A stretch of DNA of 56,161 bases, taken from positions 1 to 56,161 of the forward strand of contig JARGPA010000022.1 of the NCBI GenBank assembly GCA_029213305.1. Direction: 5' to 3'. Below are positions 1-7,937 of this stretch, in pieces. The notes below the pieces were generated by a model. It had not been told where the DNA came from. It made no database searches and saw nothing but the letters and a program-made list of their open reading frames with translations. Source of the DNA: Phycisphaerales bacterium. Lineage in GTDB: Bacteria > Planctomycetota > Phycisphaerae > Phycisphaerales > UBA1924. How positions within the stretch are numbered: the stretch's first letter is position 1; the number at the start of each line of letters is the position of its first letter. The position numbers and the translations under genes are program-made.

Positions 1-80
1 CCCGCCCGTTGGGAGCCTGAGGGGTCGAGCCCTGACCAAACAACGGGTATCTATCCCCACTTTGTAACACCGGGGATAGA
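1..80. other. Two adjacent inverted repeats at the left edge
   Basis: Two perfect inverted repeats lie side by side. The outer arms of the first are CCCGTTG (5-11) and CAACGGG (41-47), with an inner AGGG/CCCT pair (20-23, 30-33). The second has arms CTATCCCC (51-58) and GGGGATAG (72-79) around a 13-base loop. They precede the first usable start codon of the replication-initiator-like gene, but that reading frame stays open through them, so they may lie inside its coding region. Rolling-circle initiators act on hairpin origins, sometimes inside their own gene, so an origin is possible. They could equally be chance stems in coding sequence. Confidence 0.35.
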
Positions 81-87
81 AAACCAT

Positions 88-1071
88 GTGGTACCAAATC
101 AAGTCCCACCAAAGGGCATGTCATGTAGGCCAGATTGGATCAGACTCATCGGCCCAGAATCACAGTTCAAAGAAGTCAATCGAATCTTGCTCCGTCAACT
201 CGGCCCGTCCACTGGACGCAACAAGGGGGCGATCTACTTCGATGAGGGCATCCAATGGCATCCCGGCGTACTTCTGAGTTTCGGTCATCGCTCAAAGATC
301 GTCATGGTCGATCTTCAAGGCAGCCGGTTAGCTACCATGAAAACTGTAGAGGCGATGAGGCTCACCAGCTCAATCATGATGGAGGGTTTTCGATGTAATC
401 GGATTGATCTCGCTGTCGACCATGTAGAGACGAATCATCAGCTCTATAATAAGGCACTCAAATCGTGCAAAGCCGGTCAGCTCTGTAAGCTCCGGTCATA
501 CTCGCCCAATCCAAGATACAAAGCTGACGGCACACCAACCTGCCTCTTACTGAACCTTGGTAAACGAGATTCAGATATCTGTGCTCGCATCTATGACAAA
601 GGCCTTGAAACAGAAACACTAGAAGCGGGGATGTGGGAGCGATTTGAAATGGAGATCAAAAACGCAAGAGCCAACGAAGTGTGCATGACACTGGTTTCTG
701 CAGGCGATCGGCTCCCAGAAGCACTCTGGCGCTATGTCATTGGAGCTGTTGATTTCCGAATAGCCAATGGTCGTAGCGAGCTTGCACGACGACCACAAGC
801 CAAGTGGTGGGCACGCTACATCGGTCAAGCCACGCCGCTTGATACGCCGCCGATACCGAAAGAATCGAGCTTATATTCATGGTGCTCTTGGTTTCGATCA
901 TCACCGGGTCGTCGCTTGTTACAACTCGCCCAAATCTTTGGCATACCACCACAAGAGCTTTTACTCCAGCTCATCGAGGGCTTAGAGCCAGCCAAAACAA
1001 TCGTGCCTGCTACAGTGGAGGCGGAATTAATATCAAGGCACACTCAAGGGCAACCAACTGCAAATTCTTGA
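88..1071 (+). CDS. Replication initiation protein, Rep_trans-like (5' end probably outside window)
   Basis: This is probably a rolling-circle replication initiator of the Rep_trans kind found on plasmids, phages and integrative elements. It would nick an origin through a tyrosine and start DNA synthesis. Seen in the protein: NRIDLAVDH (about residues 104-112), the usual Arg-x-Asp-x-Ala-x-Asp type core; ARIYDKG (about 166-172), the family's Tyr-Asp-Lys motif; and WERFEMEIK (about 183-191), matching the W-R-x-E block. The GTG at 88 is only a provisional start, because the frame is open to base 1 with no stop, so the true start is probably to the left. The 3' end overlaps the convergent dockerin gene by 28 bases. 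It shares the island with an integrase module at 4083-5976, which fits a mobile element that replicates after excision. The family call rests on motifs alone. Confidence 0.6.
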   Translation: MVPNQVPPKGMSCRPDWIRLIGPESQFKEVNRILLRQLGPSTGRNKGAIYFDEGIQWHPGVLLSFGHRSKIVMVDLQGSRLATMKTVEAMRLTSSIMMEGFRCNRIDLAVDHVETNHQLYNKALKSCKAGQLCKLRSYSPNPRYKADGTPTCLLLNLGKRDSDICARIYDKGLETETLEAGMWERFEMEIKNARANEVCMTLVSAGDRLPEALWRYVIGAVDFRIANGRSELARRPQAKWWARYIGQATPLDTPPIPKESSLYSWCSWFRSSPGRRLLQLAQIFGIPPQELLLQLIEGLEPAKTIVPATVEAELISRHTQGQPTANS

Positions 1072-3890
1072 AGGAATGCGGAAACATCAAAGAAGTTAAA
1101 TGCGCCATCGTCATTGAAATCTGCTGCAGGTTCGCCCGCCGCGAATGTTGACAAGAATGCTGATACATCAAAGAAGTTAAGAACACCATCACCGTTTAAA
1201 TCAGCAGGAGAGCAAGGTGGAATGAAGATTGAAATGTTCTTGATGATAATAGAGGTAGATGTGTATTCAACGTCGTATTCAAGACCGCCTGTCTGTACGT
1301 CTATTGCGGTATTGCCAATCTCAGGAATAGCATTCGTGAAGTAATCATCAAAAACACCCGAGACAAATTCCGCTTCGAGAACAATAAATACTTCACTGCC
1401 ATCCGGCTCGATATCGCCAATTCGTTGGACATCGATTGTGCCGCCAACATCAAAGACGCCAGTACAAGTCATCTTGCTCGCAAGTGATCCGACTTGAACA
1501 GAGAGTACTGCCGTGTCATCGTTTTGGATAAATGGAACATCAATTATCAAGCCATCTGGGTTTTTCTCATCATCTGCAAATCCAGGGGCGAACGTGCCTG
1601 AGTTGAACAGTGCAGGGCTTGAAGAAATATCAAGTGTGCCTGAGCCCATAATGACTGAGGTTGCGGATTTAAACTTAGGATCCGTTGCTGAGATTAATCG
1701 TAGCGTTCCTTCTTGAATGTCGATAGTACCACTATTTGTGAAATCCCAAAAGAAGTTGCTTGTATTCAATCCTGTCTTCGTAATCGTTGCGCCTGCTTCA
1801 TTGATAAAGTTTGCAGGTTGGCTCGGCCACGATCGATTGAATGTAGCGTTCTCAAGGATCAGTTCGGCGCCAGAAGTATTCGTCCATGAAGCGCTGCCGG
1901 TAGAGTTGTTATTGAATGAGGCGGTGAGTAGCCCGCGCCCTGTGTTGATGATTGAGCCGTGGATGAGGGGATTGCTGGTGCCGATGTCTGTGTAATCGCC
2001 TGACATGTTCAACTCACCACCGCCGTTGACCGCGGAGAGTCTTATATCTCCATAGATTTCAATTGCTGCTGACGGTGAAGGGCTTCCTGACAAGTTGAAA
2101 ACCGCGCCATCGGAAACATTGACAACGCTGCTTCCAGAATACAAACTATTGATAGTAAGTGTTCCTTCTTGAATGTTGAGGGTTCCGTTGTTTGTGAAAT
2201 CCCAAGCAATAGAGTTTGTATTCATCCCCATCTTCGTAATCGTTGCGCCTGCTTCATTGATAAAGTTTGCAGGTTGGCTCGGCCACGATCGATTGAATGT
2301 AGCGTTCTCAAGAATCAGCTCTGCGCCTGTTGTGTTTGTCCATGTTGCGTTGCCGGTAGAGTTGTTATTGAATGATGAAGTGAGTAGCCCACGCCCTGTG
2401 TTGATGATTGAACCATTGATAAGGGGATTGCTGGTGCCGATGTCGATGTAATCTCCTGACATGTTCAACTCGCCGCCGCCATTGACTGCGGAGATTCGAA
2501 TATCACCATAGAGTTCAAATGAAGCTGATGGCGAAGGGGTGCCAGATAAGTTGAATAACGCACCATCTGAGACATTGACCACGCTGCTCCCAGAATACAA
2601 ACTATTGATAGTAAGTGTTCCTTCTTGAATGTTGAGGGTTCCGTTGTTTGTGAAATCCCAAGCAATAGAGTCTGTGTTCGTCCCTGTCTTCGTTAATGTT
2701 GCGCCTGCTTCATTGATAAAGTCTGCAGGTTGGCTCGGCCACGATCGATTGAATGTAGTGTTCTGGAGAATCAGCTCTGCGCCAGATGTATTTGTCCATG
2801 AAGCACTGCCCGCTGAATAGTTGTTTAGAGAGGTGGACAGCAGCCCTCGTCCTGAGTTGATGATTGACCCGTGGATCTGTGGACTACTTGGTGCGCCGAT
2901 GTCGATGTAATCGCCTGATATGTTCAACTCGCCGCCACCGTTGACAGCGGAGAATTTCATGTCTCCATAAACTTCGATCGAAGCCGTTGGCGAAGGGATG
3001 CCAGATAAGTTGAAGACCGCTCCGTCTGTCACATGAACGACGCTACTTCCGGAATACGAATTATTGATTGAGAGTGTTCCCTCTTGAATGTTGAGGATGC
3101 CGTTGTTTGTAAAATCCCATGAAACATTGCTTGTGTTTAAACCAGTCTTTGTAATCGTCGCGCCTGCTTCATTGATGAGGTCTGCAGGTTGGCTTGGCCA
3201 TGATCGATTGAATGCACCATTGTCGAGGGTCAGCACCGCGCCAGAGGTGTTCGTCCATGAAGTGCTGCCTTGAGAACTGTTATTGAGTGATTGAAATAGT
3301 TGGAGCTGTCCATTGTTGACAGAGCATGAATCTCCAGATCCTATAGTTACATTTCCGGTAACGAATGATGACCCAGCAAATACGAGTTTGCCAGTTCCGC
3401 CGCTTTGCCCGATGGTAAGACTGCCATCCCAAACCGAGTTGTCGAGTATCAGTGTAGCAAGTCCCGTGTCGCCGGCTGTTGGGTGTGGAGTTCCGATCAC
3501 TCCGCTCGGACATGTGTAAGTAGAGTTTGAGATTGTGCAAGATATGTCAAATCCACTTCCATTTGCCATGGTGAAACCAGGGTTAGAAAAGTTCTGCTGC
3601 AGTATCGCATCTCTCTCTGGGTAAGTGATCTCTTGAGGCACACCTTGGATGAAGTGCTCAATCGGGCCAATGTAAATTGGTATGTTTGGAGTTGGGCCAC
3701 CGACTGCACCGCAGTTAAACCAGTTTAACGGTTCCATAAATTCAGTGGTAACGCTGCCTTGCCATAACCATGAGTTGATAGTGCAGGAGGAGCCACCATT
3801 TTCGACTCCGCCGGTGATTGTCTCTTGTGCTTTGCATTGCGATGCAGTTGTAGCAGTGGTTGCAATAAGTAAAAGAATTCTAGTACGCAT
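1044..3890 (-). CDS. Secreted beta-repeat protein with C-terminal GC-type dockerin
   Basis: A 948-residue exported protein of unknown function. Residues 1-21 form a signal peptide (MRTRILLLIATTA..., ending near QCKA). The middle holds about three and a half near-identical repeats of 152-153 residues, each rich in Asn, Gly, Ser and Thr, with landmarks NRSWPSQPA, NEAGAT and WDFTN; this composition suggests a beta-helix or beta-strand-repeat surface protein. The last 55 or so residues are two EF-hand-like dockerin repeats (DLNGDG and DFNDDG, each followed by NFFDVSAFL), flanked by Cys and ending GCP. The same tail occurs on four other proteins in this window. The gene lies between a replication initiator and the regulator/integrase module, so it looks like element cargo with a host-type anchor. 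No enzymatic motif is visible. Confidence 0.8.
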   Translation of the reverse strand: MRTRILLLIATTATTASQCKAQETITGGVENGGSSCTINSWLWQGSVTTEFMEPLNWFNCGAVGGPTPNIPIYIGPIEHFIQGVPQEITYPERDAILQQNFSNPGFTMANGSGFDISCTISNSTYTCPSGVIGTPHPTAGDTGLATLILDNSVWDGSLTIGQSGGTGKLVFAGSSFVTGNVTIGSGDSCSVNNGQLQLFQSLNNSSQGSTSWTNTSGAVLTLDNGAFNRSWPSQPADLINEAGATITKTGLNTSNVSWDFTNNGILNIQEGTLSINNSYSGSSVVHVTDGAVFNLSGIPSPTASIEVYGDMKFSAVNGGGELNISGDYIDIGAPSSPQIHGSIINSGRGLLSTSLNNYSAGSASWTNTSGAELILQNTTFNRSWPSQPADFINEAGATLTKTGTNTDSIAWDFTNNGTLNIQEGTLTINSLYSGSSVVNVSDGALFNLSGTPSPSASFELYGDIRISAVNGGGELNMSGDYIDIGTSNPLINGSIINTGRGLLTSSFNNNSTGNATWTNTTGAELILENATFNRSWPSQPANFINEAGATITKMGMNTNSIAWDFTNNGTLNIQEGTLTINSLYSGSSVVNVSDGAVFNLSGSPSPSAAIEIYGDIRLSAVNGGGELNMSGDYTDIGTSNPLIHGSIINTGRGLLTASFNNNSTGSASWTNTSGAELILENATFNRSWPSQPANFINEAGATITKTGLNTSNFFWDFTNSGTIDIQEGTLRLISATDPKFKSATSVIMGSGTLDISSSPALFNSGTFAPGFADDEKNPDGLIIDVPFIQNDDTAVLSVQVGSLASKMTCTGVFDVGGTIDVQRIGDIEPDGSEVFIVLEAEFVSGVFDDYFTNAIPEIGNTAIDVQTGGLEYDVEYTSTSIIIKNISIFIPPCSPADLNGDGVLNFFDVSAFLSTFAAGEPAADFNDDGAFNFFDVSAFLQEFAVGCP
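1708..3290 (-). repeat. Tandem coding repeats of 456/456/459 bp
   Basis: A block starting CCTTCTTGAATGT on the plus strand recurs at 1708, 2164 and 2620, and with one change at 3079, giving periods of 456, 456 and 459 bases. A second landmark, GCCTGCTTCATTGAT, recurs at 1791, 2247, 2703 and 3162 with the same spacing. All periods are multiples of three, so the reading frame is kept. Long stretches look nearly identical, which suggests recent duplication and makes unit gain or loss by recombination likely. A partial further unit extends to about 3290. Confidence 0.9.
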
Positions 3891-4046
3891 AACTCACTCC
3901 GTTTATCCAGTTTAAGAGGGGTAATTGTATTTGGAGATACAAATTCAAACAAGGGTAAAGTGTTTAGTTCTTCTGCTTTGACGAGTTCTGGATTCTGTTT
4001 GAGTCTAACAAGCAATGAAAGACTGGGAGAATTATCAGATAGGCGG

Positions 4047-4076
4047 TTGACAGTATGAGGAAGTGTGAGATATAGT
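4047..4076 (+). promoter_or_regulatory. Near-consensus sigma-70 promoter for the regulator/integrase module
   Basis: TTGACA (4047-4052) and TATAGT (4071-4076) are separated by 18 bases, close to the ideal bacterial vegetative promoter. A start site six to seven bases after the -10 box would fall at about 4083, the A of an ATG in the regulator's frame, which implies a leaderless transcript. The gene product is a ribbon-helix-helix protein, so self-repression here is plausible but not shown. Confidence 0.65.
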
Positions 4077-4082
4077 ATGAGT

Positions 4083-4430
4083 ATGGCCCAAAGAGACCGA
4101 ATCACAGTAACCATTGACCCAGCAGTCCTCAACCGCATCGATGCAATCGCACAAGCTCGCAAAGAATCCCGTTCAGCAACGATTGAACGCGTTCTACGAA
4201 ATGGTGCCAGAGATGAAGAGGAAACGCTAGAGAAGGTCGGAACAGGTATAGAAGGTAGAGTCATGGCCATCCTGCTCAACAACCCCCAAATCCTCAATGT
4301 TATGTCAAAGCTCGTGGGTGACCAGCTCACCGAAGATGAGCTCACGCGAATTCAAGACGGAGGTGAAAATGTGGTCGAGGCAGGCAAACGGTATAGGAGC
4401 ACACATAAAACAAAGACGAAAAAGGAGTAA
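4083..4430 (+). CDS. Ribbon-helix-helix (CopG/MetJ-type) DNA-binding protein
   Basis: A small regulator, 115 residues from this start. Residues 3-45 fit the ribbon-helix-helix fold: a basic beta-strand (RDRITVTID), a first helix (LNRIDAIAQARK) and a second helix opened by SRSATIERVLRNG. Such proteins bind operator DNA as dimers through the strand and often act as autorepressors of mobile-element modules. The C-terminal half (LLNNPQILNVMSKLVGD and on) is not recognised. The frame also has a GTG at 4065 and an ATG at 4077. The ATG at 4083 was chosen because it coincides with the transcription start predicted from the promoter just upstream. The last codons contain AAGGAG, which serves as ribosome binding site for the next gene five bases on. 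First gene of a three-gene operon. Confidence 0.7.
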   Translation: MAQRDRITVTIDPAVLNRIDAIAQARKESRSATIERVLRNGARDEEETLEKVGTGIEGRVMAILLNNPQILNVMSKLVGDQLTEDELTRIQDGGENVVEAGKRYRSTHKTKTKKE

Positions 4431-4435
4431 TCGAT

Positions 4436-4648
4436 ATGAGTACGGAACTGAATGGAAGAGAAGAAGATCGATTGATAGCGATCAAGGATGTCGCTGACAT
4501 ACTGAGTATGAGCGTTAAAAGCATGGAAAGACGATTCGCTGAGGGTCTATTGACCCTGCCTGAGCGGGTAGGAAAGCATAAGAAACGAGTATACCGGGCA
4601 TCCATGATTCCGATTCTCATTGAGCAAGCCACAAGGAGGATGCCATGA
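4436..4648 (+). CDS. Excisionase-like helix-turn-helix protein
   Basis: A 70-residue protein with a MerR/HTH_17-type helix-turn-helix: IAIKDVADILSMSVKSMERR (about 14-33), followed by a wing-like segment with LPERVGKHKKRVYRA. Proteins of this size placed just before a tyrosine integrase are commonly excisionases or recombination directionality factors that bend DNA at attachment sites (inference from family and position). A strong AAGGAG Shine-Dalgarno lies in the end of the preceding gene. Its stop overlaps the integrase start in ATGA, so the two are probably translationally coupled. It could instead be a transcriptional regulator of the integrase. Confidence 0.7.
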   Translation: MSTELNGREEDRLIAIKDVADILSMSVKSMERRFAEGLLTLPERVGKHKKRVYRASMIPILIEQATRRMP

Positions 4649-5976
4649 GTTCAATCAGTCCTCACACCGAAGTTGGCTATGTAAAGCGGTACAAACGAAA
4701 CGGTAAGCCTTACGGCAACTACTTCGGTTTCTACCGATTTCCAGATGAAAATCAAGTACACAAGATCAACCTCAAAATCCGCGAGAAGCGTATTGCAGAG
4801 CAAAAGCTTCGAGAGATTATTGCTCATCAGCACGCAGTGAGGACTGGGCTCTCGCCGAGTGATGAGCGAGTCCAGGCAGCGGGTAAGCCGTTGGTGGAAT
4901 ACATAGAGGAATACACCTCAAGCATGAAAGCACGCCAACTCAAGCCAGAAACGATCCGAAAGATCGGCCCAATGCTTCGTAGGCTGTGTGATGAATGTGG
5001 CTGGATGCGGATTGCTGATTTGTCCGGATCGCAATATGAGAGTTGGCGGGGCGATGTTGATCTCTCTGCGAAGTCGAAAAACCATTATCTCCACGCTGCG
5101 AGGGCCTTTGTGAACTGGCTCATCACACTTCAGGTATGCGAGCGGAATCCATTTAATGGTATTCGTCCAGCTCGCGTGGTGGGCAATGAGACAAGGCCTA
5201 GGCGTGCTCTCACGGTTGAGGAGGTCAATCGGCTTGTAGGGTGTTGTCCATGCCCTCGGCGGCGGATGATTTACATGATTGCATTTGCGACAGCCGCGAG
5301 GACTGATGAAATGCAAGGACTGCGGTGGTCAGACTTTGATCTGAACCCAACAAATCCAACGATCACATACCGTAATAGCAATAGTAAAACGAAGAAGCCA
5401 GAGCGGAACCCCATTCCACAATGGCTTGCCGATGCGCTGTGTGAATACAAACCAGAATATGCAAGTCCAGACGATCTCGTATTCACCAAATGGATGGGTA
5501 GGCACACGCTAGACGAGGACTTGAAGCGGGCTGGCATACCCAAGCTCAACGCACACGGTGAATCAGCCTGTCTCTACTCACTCCGCCATGCGTTCAACCA
5601 GACAATGCAGGAGGCAGATATTCCGTTCCGTCATGCCCAACGGTTCATGCGTCATAGCGATCCGAAGCACACCGCCAACACCTATCTCGATTCAGACGGT
5701 TTGGATTTACGAGGGAGTATTGATCGTATGCCAGCCATCCAATCGCCCTCGCGCACCGCCAGAAGCGTCGTTGGGGTGGTCGAAGAGTGCCCTGAAGTGT
5801 CTGGGGTTGTCGCGATTGATGGCCTATCTCAAATAGAGAAAACCTCAATCGCTGTTCCTGAACGGCAATCCGTGTCGAGTAGTGACGCGGAGTGTCCAGA
5901 TAGTCATCGTCAATGGAGCCGGGGGGAATCGAACCCCCGTGCCGAGATAGTCAGCAAGATGCCTCTACGAGTGTAG
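4645..5976 (+). CDS. Tyrosine recombinase (site-specific integrase)
   Basis: The integrase inserts and excises the element by strand exchange through a covalent phosphotyrosine. In the 443-residue protein, residues about 80-170 form the SAM-like core-binding domain and 188-350 the catalytic domain. Visible catalytic residues are Arg219 (AARTDE), Lys250 or Lys251, Arg314 and His315 (YSLRHAF), His337 (MRHSD) and nucleophile Tyr347 (NTYLD). An AAGGAGG Shine-Dalgarno precedes the ATG. About 90 residues follow the tyrosine, and the last 20 (WSRGESNPRAEIV...) are the translation of the 3' end of the tmRNA gene read on the opposite strand. That overlap shows the integrase gene abuts or crosses its attachment site in ssrA. 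The C-terminal tail probably changes with integration state. Confidence 0.92.
   Translation: MSSISPHTEVGYVKRYKRNGKPYGNYFGFYRFPDENQVHKINLKIREKRIAEQKLREIIAHQHAVRTGLSPSDERVQAAGKPLVEYIEEYTSSMKARQLKPETIRKIGPMLRRLCDECGWMRIADLSGSQYESWRGDVDLSAKSKNHYLHAARAFVNWLITLQVCERNPFNGIRPARVVGNETRPRRALTVEEVNRLVGCCPCPRRRMIYMIAFATAARTDEMQGLRWSDFDLNPTNPTITYRNSNSKTKKPERNPIPQWLADALCEYKPEYASPDDLVFTKWMGRHTLDEDLKRAGIPKLNAHGESACLYSLRHAFNQTMQEADIPFRHAQRFMRHSDPKHTANTYLDSDGLDLRGSIDRMPAIQSPSRTARSVVGVVEECPEVSGVVAIDGLSQIEKTSIAVPERQSVSSSDAECPDSHRQWSRGESNPRAEIVSKMPLRV
5914..5976. other. Probable attachment site in the 3' end of ssrA
   Basis: The 3' end of the tmRNA gene (acceptor strand, T-arm and part of the following stem) is overlapped by the integrase reading frame. 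tmRNA genes are classic integration targets for tyrosine recombinases, which duplicate the 3' end so that the RNA gene stays intact. The element therefore extends leftward from here. I found no second copy of the T-arm block within bases 1-5900, so the exact core and the other end are not defined. Confidence 0.6.
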
Positions 5977-6264
5977 TCATTTGTTTAATCTCGACCTTGC
6001 ACCGGGAAATGACACCCTGTGCTTCGATCCAGCCCCTCGAAACCTCCTCGCCAACACCCCAAGAGACACCAGGTGTTGACCAGCTCGATAATCGTGATCA
6101 TGGACTCTATCAAGCGTCAAGCCCATGATCCGTAGCCACTATTAGGCTGCGAGTGCGTACTGCGGTTCTGCAGATAAGTTTTTGCGTACTTTTTACGAGG
6201 CTAACACGCTCCTCGACTCGCCACATAAAGCCTTCCCTATACGGTCGAATGCCACTTCGGCCCC
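5914..6264 (-). ncRNA. ssrA: tmRNA (ssrA), one-piece, tag AEPQYALAA
   Basis: Transfer-messenger RNA frees stalled ribosomes and tags the nascent chain for proteolysis, together with SmpB. On the minus strand the 5' end reads GGGGCCGAAGTGGCATTCGA, and the 3' end reads GGTTCGATTCC...GGCTCCA. GGGGCC pairs with GGCTCC as the acceptor stem, with one G-U pair. CCA is not encoded; TTG follows. Inside, GCAGAACCGCAGTACGCACT and the codons after it give Ala-Glu-Pro-Gln-Tyr-Ala-Leu-Ala-Ala, then TAA and TAG. The ending Ala-Leu-Ala-Ala is the canonical degradation signal. The 3' end is overlapped by the integrase frame on the other strand. Length is 351 bases, normal for the family. The boundaries rest on acceptor pairing. 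Confidence 0.93.
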
Positions 6265-6342
6265 GATATGAAATAATCGCTAAACCCACCTTCTAAAAGC
6301 AGGATAGACACAATTACTATACGCAATCAAAAAGCTCTTGGT

Positions 6343-7587
6343 TCAGCTATTCGAGGATTCTACCTTGCAAGCTTCACTCACAATCGTCCTCATCGCATTG
6401 AGAAAGCGCTCAATGTCTTCGCTCGTAGTCGCAGAGCCTGGAGAAACGCGAATCCCGCCGTCATCGTGATTCCCTAAGAGCTTGTGCGCAAGCGGCGCAC
6501 AGTGTGTCCCCGCGCGTGTCGCGATGTTAAACTCGCGATCGAGACGATCTGCAATTGTTCGTGATGGAATCGACTTCACATTGAACAACACAACAGGTGT
6601 TCGTCCTTCAGTCCCAGACATGCCGTACAGAATGACATTGTCAATCGTTGAAAGTCCGTCGAGGATTTGTTGTGTGAGCATCATCTCATGCTCATGAGCT
6701 GTAGGATCCAGTGCATCAATCGCCGCGACGAGACCTGCAAAACCTACCGCGTTCGCTGTACCCGCTTCGAGCGCGTCGGGGAGAACATCAGGCATTTCGA
6801 GCCCTGGTGCTTTCGAGCCCGTCCCTCCTCGTCGTTCACAGAACACTCTGGGTGTTTCATTTTTGCATGAATCTGGATACGCTCGACAACTCAAATACAA
6901 AGCACCCGTACCTGTCGGCCCACCAATTCCTTTATGTCCTGCAATTGCTAACAGATCAATCCCAAGCTCTTGTACATCAACCGAGATGTGACCCAGGGTT
7001 TGAGCGCAATCCACGAGAACCAGTGCTTCAGGTGCGACCTTGCGTACCGCCGCGATCGATTCTTTGACAGGTTGGATAGTCCCCATTGCATTCGAAGCAT
7101 GCGTAAGACACACTAACACCGTGCATGGGGTCAATGCTTCAGTGAGCACATTGGGACAAATACATCCATCTTCATTGCAATCCACAAGCACGAGCTCGAT
7201 CTTCTCATCTGCAGCGTAACAGTGCAATGTTCTCAACACCGCATTATGTTCAAGCACTGTAGTGACAACTCGAAGTTTCTCTTCGCATCCCGCTCTCTGC
7301 GCCGCGCGGATCACGCCGTGAATCGCCATGTTGAGTGCATCTGTGCATCCGTGTGTTAACACGACGCGAGTATGACACGGCGCATTGATGAGCTTTGCGA
7401 TCTTTGTGCGTGCGTCTTCGATTGTGTCAGCCGCCGCTCTTGCGAGTATGTGTCCGCCTCGTCCTGGATTCCCTGCTTTGTTATTGAGGAAATCAACCAT
7501 CGCTTCTGTTACACAAGCAGGTTTCGGCCAACTCGTCGCCGCGTTATCAAGATAAATGAAATCGGTATGAAGAAGATTTGTTGTCAT
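6343..7587 (-). CDS. Cysteine desulfurase family protein (class V aminotransferase)
   Basis: A PLP enzyme that probably removes sulfur from cysteine as a persulfide for Fe-S clusters or thiolation. The N-terminus carries YLDNAATSWPKP, typical of the NifS/SufS-like desulfurases that are not the housekeeping IscS. The PLP lysine lies in AIAGHKGIGGP. The catalytic cysteine lies in RAGTHCAPLAH near the C-terminus. Length (414 residues from this start) is normal. The frame opens six codons earlier with TTG, but the ATG here is preferred because it has GGAA a few bases before it. It stands alone beside ssrA with no suf or isc genes around it, so its sulfur acceptor cannot be told. It could act on selenocysteine as well. 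Confidence 0.88.
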   Translation of the reverse strand: MTTNLLHTDFIYLDNAATSWPKPACVTEAMVDFLNNKAGNPGRGGHILARAAADTIEDARTKIAKLINAPCHTRVVLTHGCTDALNMAIHGVIRAAQRAGCEEKLRVVTTVLEHNAVLRTLHCYAADEKIELVLVDCNEDGCICPNVLTEALTPCTVLVCLTHASNAMGTIQPVKESIAAVRKVAPEALVLVDCAQTLGHISVDVQELGIDLLAIAGHKGIGGPTGTGALYLSCRAYPDSCKNETPRVFCERRGGTGSKAPGLEMPDVLPDALEAGTANAVGFAGLVAAIDALDPTAHEHEMMLTQQILDGLSTIDNVILYGMSGTEGRTPVVLFNVKSIPSRTIADRLDREFNIATRAGTHCAPLAHKLLGNHDDGGIRVSPGSATTSEDIERFLNAMRTIVSEACKVESSNS

Positions 7588-7937
7588 CTGTTTCCATATT
7601 CTCAATGAGTGCAGCGATGTTCAGTGACTCAGGTATGACCTTAGTTAGATTGATAAATGACGATGTTCCGATATCTCAGGTTGTCATCGGAATGTACTGT
7701 ACCTCGAATGAGGCAATTGATTAAATGATATTCCGAGAGAGACAAACAAACAGCTTTCGTCCATAAAGACGAATGTACTTTCCGGGTAGACAAATAACAT
7801 ACCTGGACGTCAAAATTTAAGAGAGGTTTCATTAAGATGCCCAAATTCTATTGAATTTTGGTAAAAATCGATTAGATTGGGAATAACTCGCAGCCGCCTA
7901 CTCGTCGGGGCTCTGTTAATCTGTTCAGGAGAGAACA
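7588..7937. other. Intergenic region between divergent genes
   Basis: I see no gene in this stretch of about 350 bases between the desulfurase and haloperoxidase-like genes. It contains one inverted repeat, TTCCGAT (7666-7672) and ATCGGAA (7686-7692), with a 13-base loop. It is AT-rich toward the right, as expected for promoters of the two flanking divergent genes. No convincing -35/-10 pair was found. Confidence 0.5.

Noticed and set aside
1..50. Left-edge GGGTCGAGCCC as the second copy of the ssrA attachment site
   Set aside because: Resembles a T-arm only loosely and shares no long block with 5914-5976.
86..277. Short open frame at the left edge
   Set aside because: Overlaps the replication-initiator frame in another phase and has no features.
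1717..3273. Repeated plus-strand open frames inside the dockerin repeat gene, with similar start MLRVPLFVKSQ
   Set aside because: They recur with the 456-base repeat and mirror the real minus-strand gene; no ribosome sites.
1708..3290. CRISPR-like tandem repeats
   Set aside because: The units are 456 bases, coding, in frame, with no spacers.
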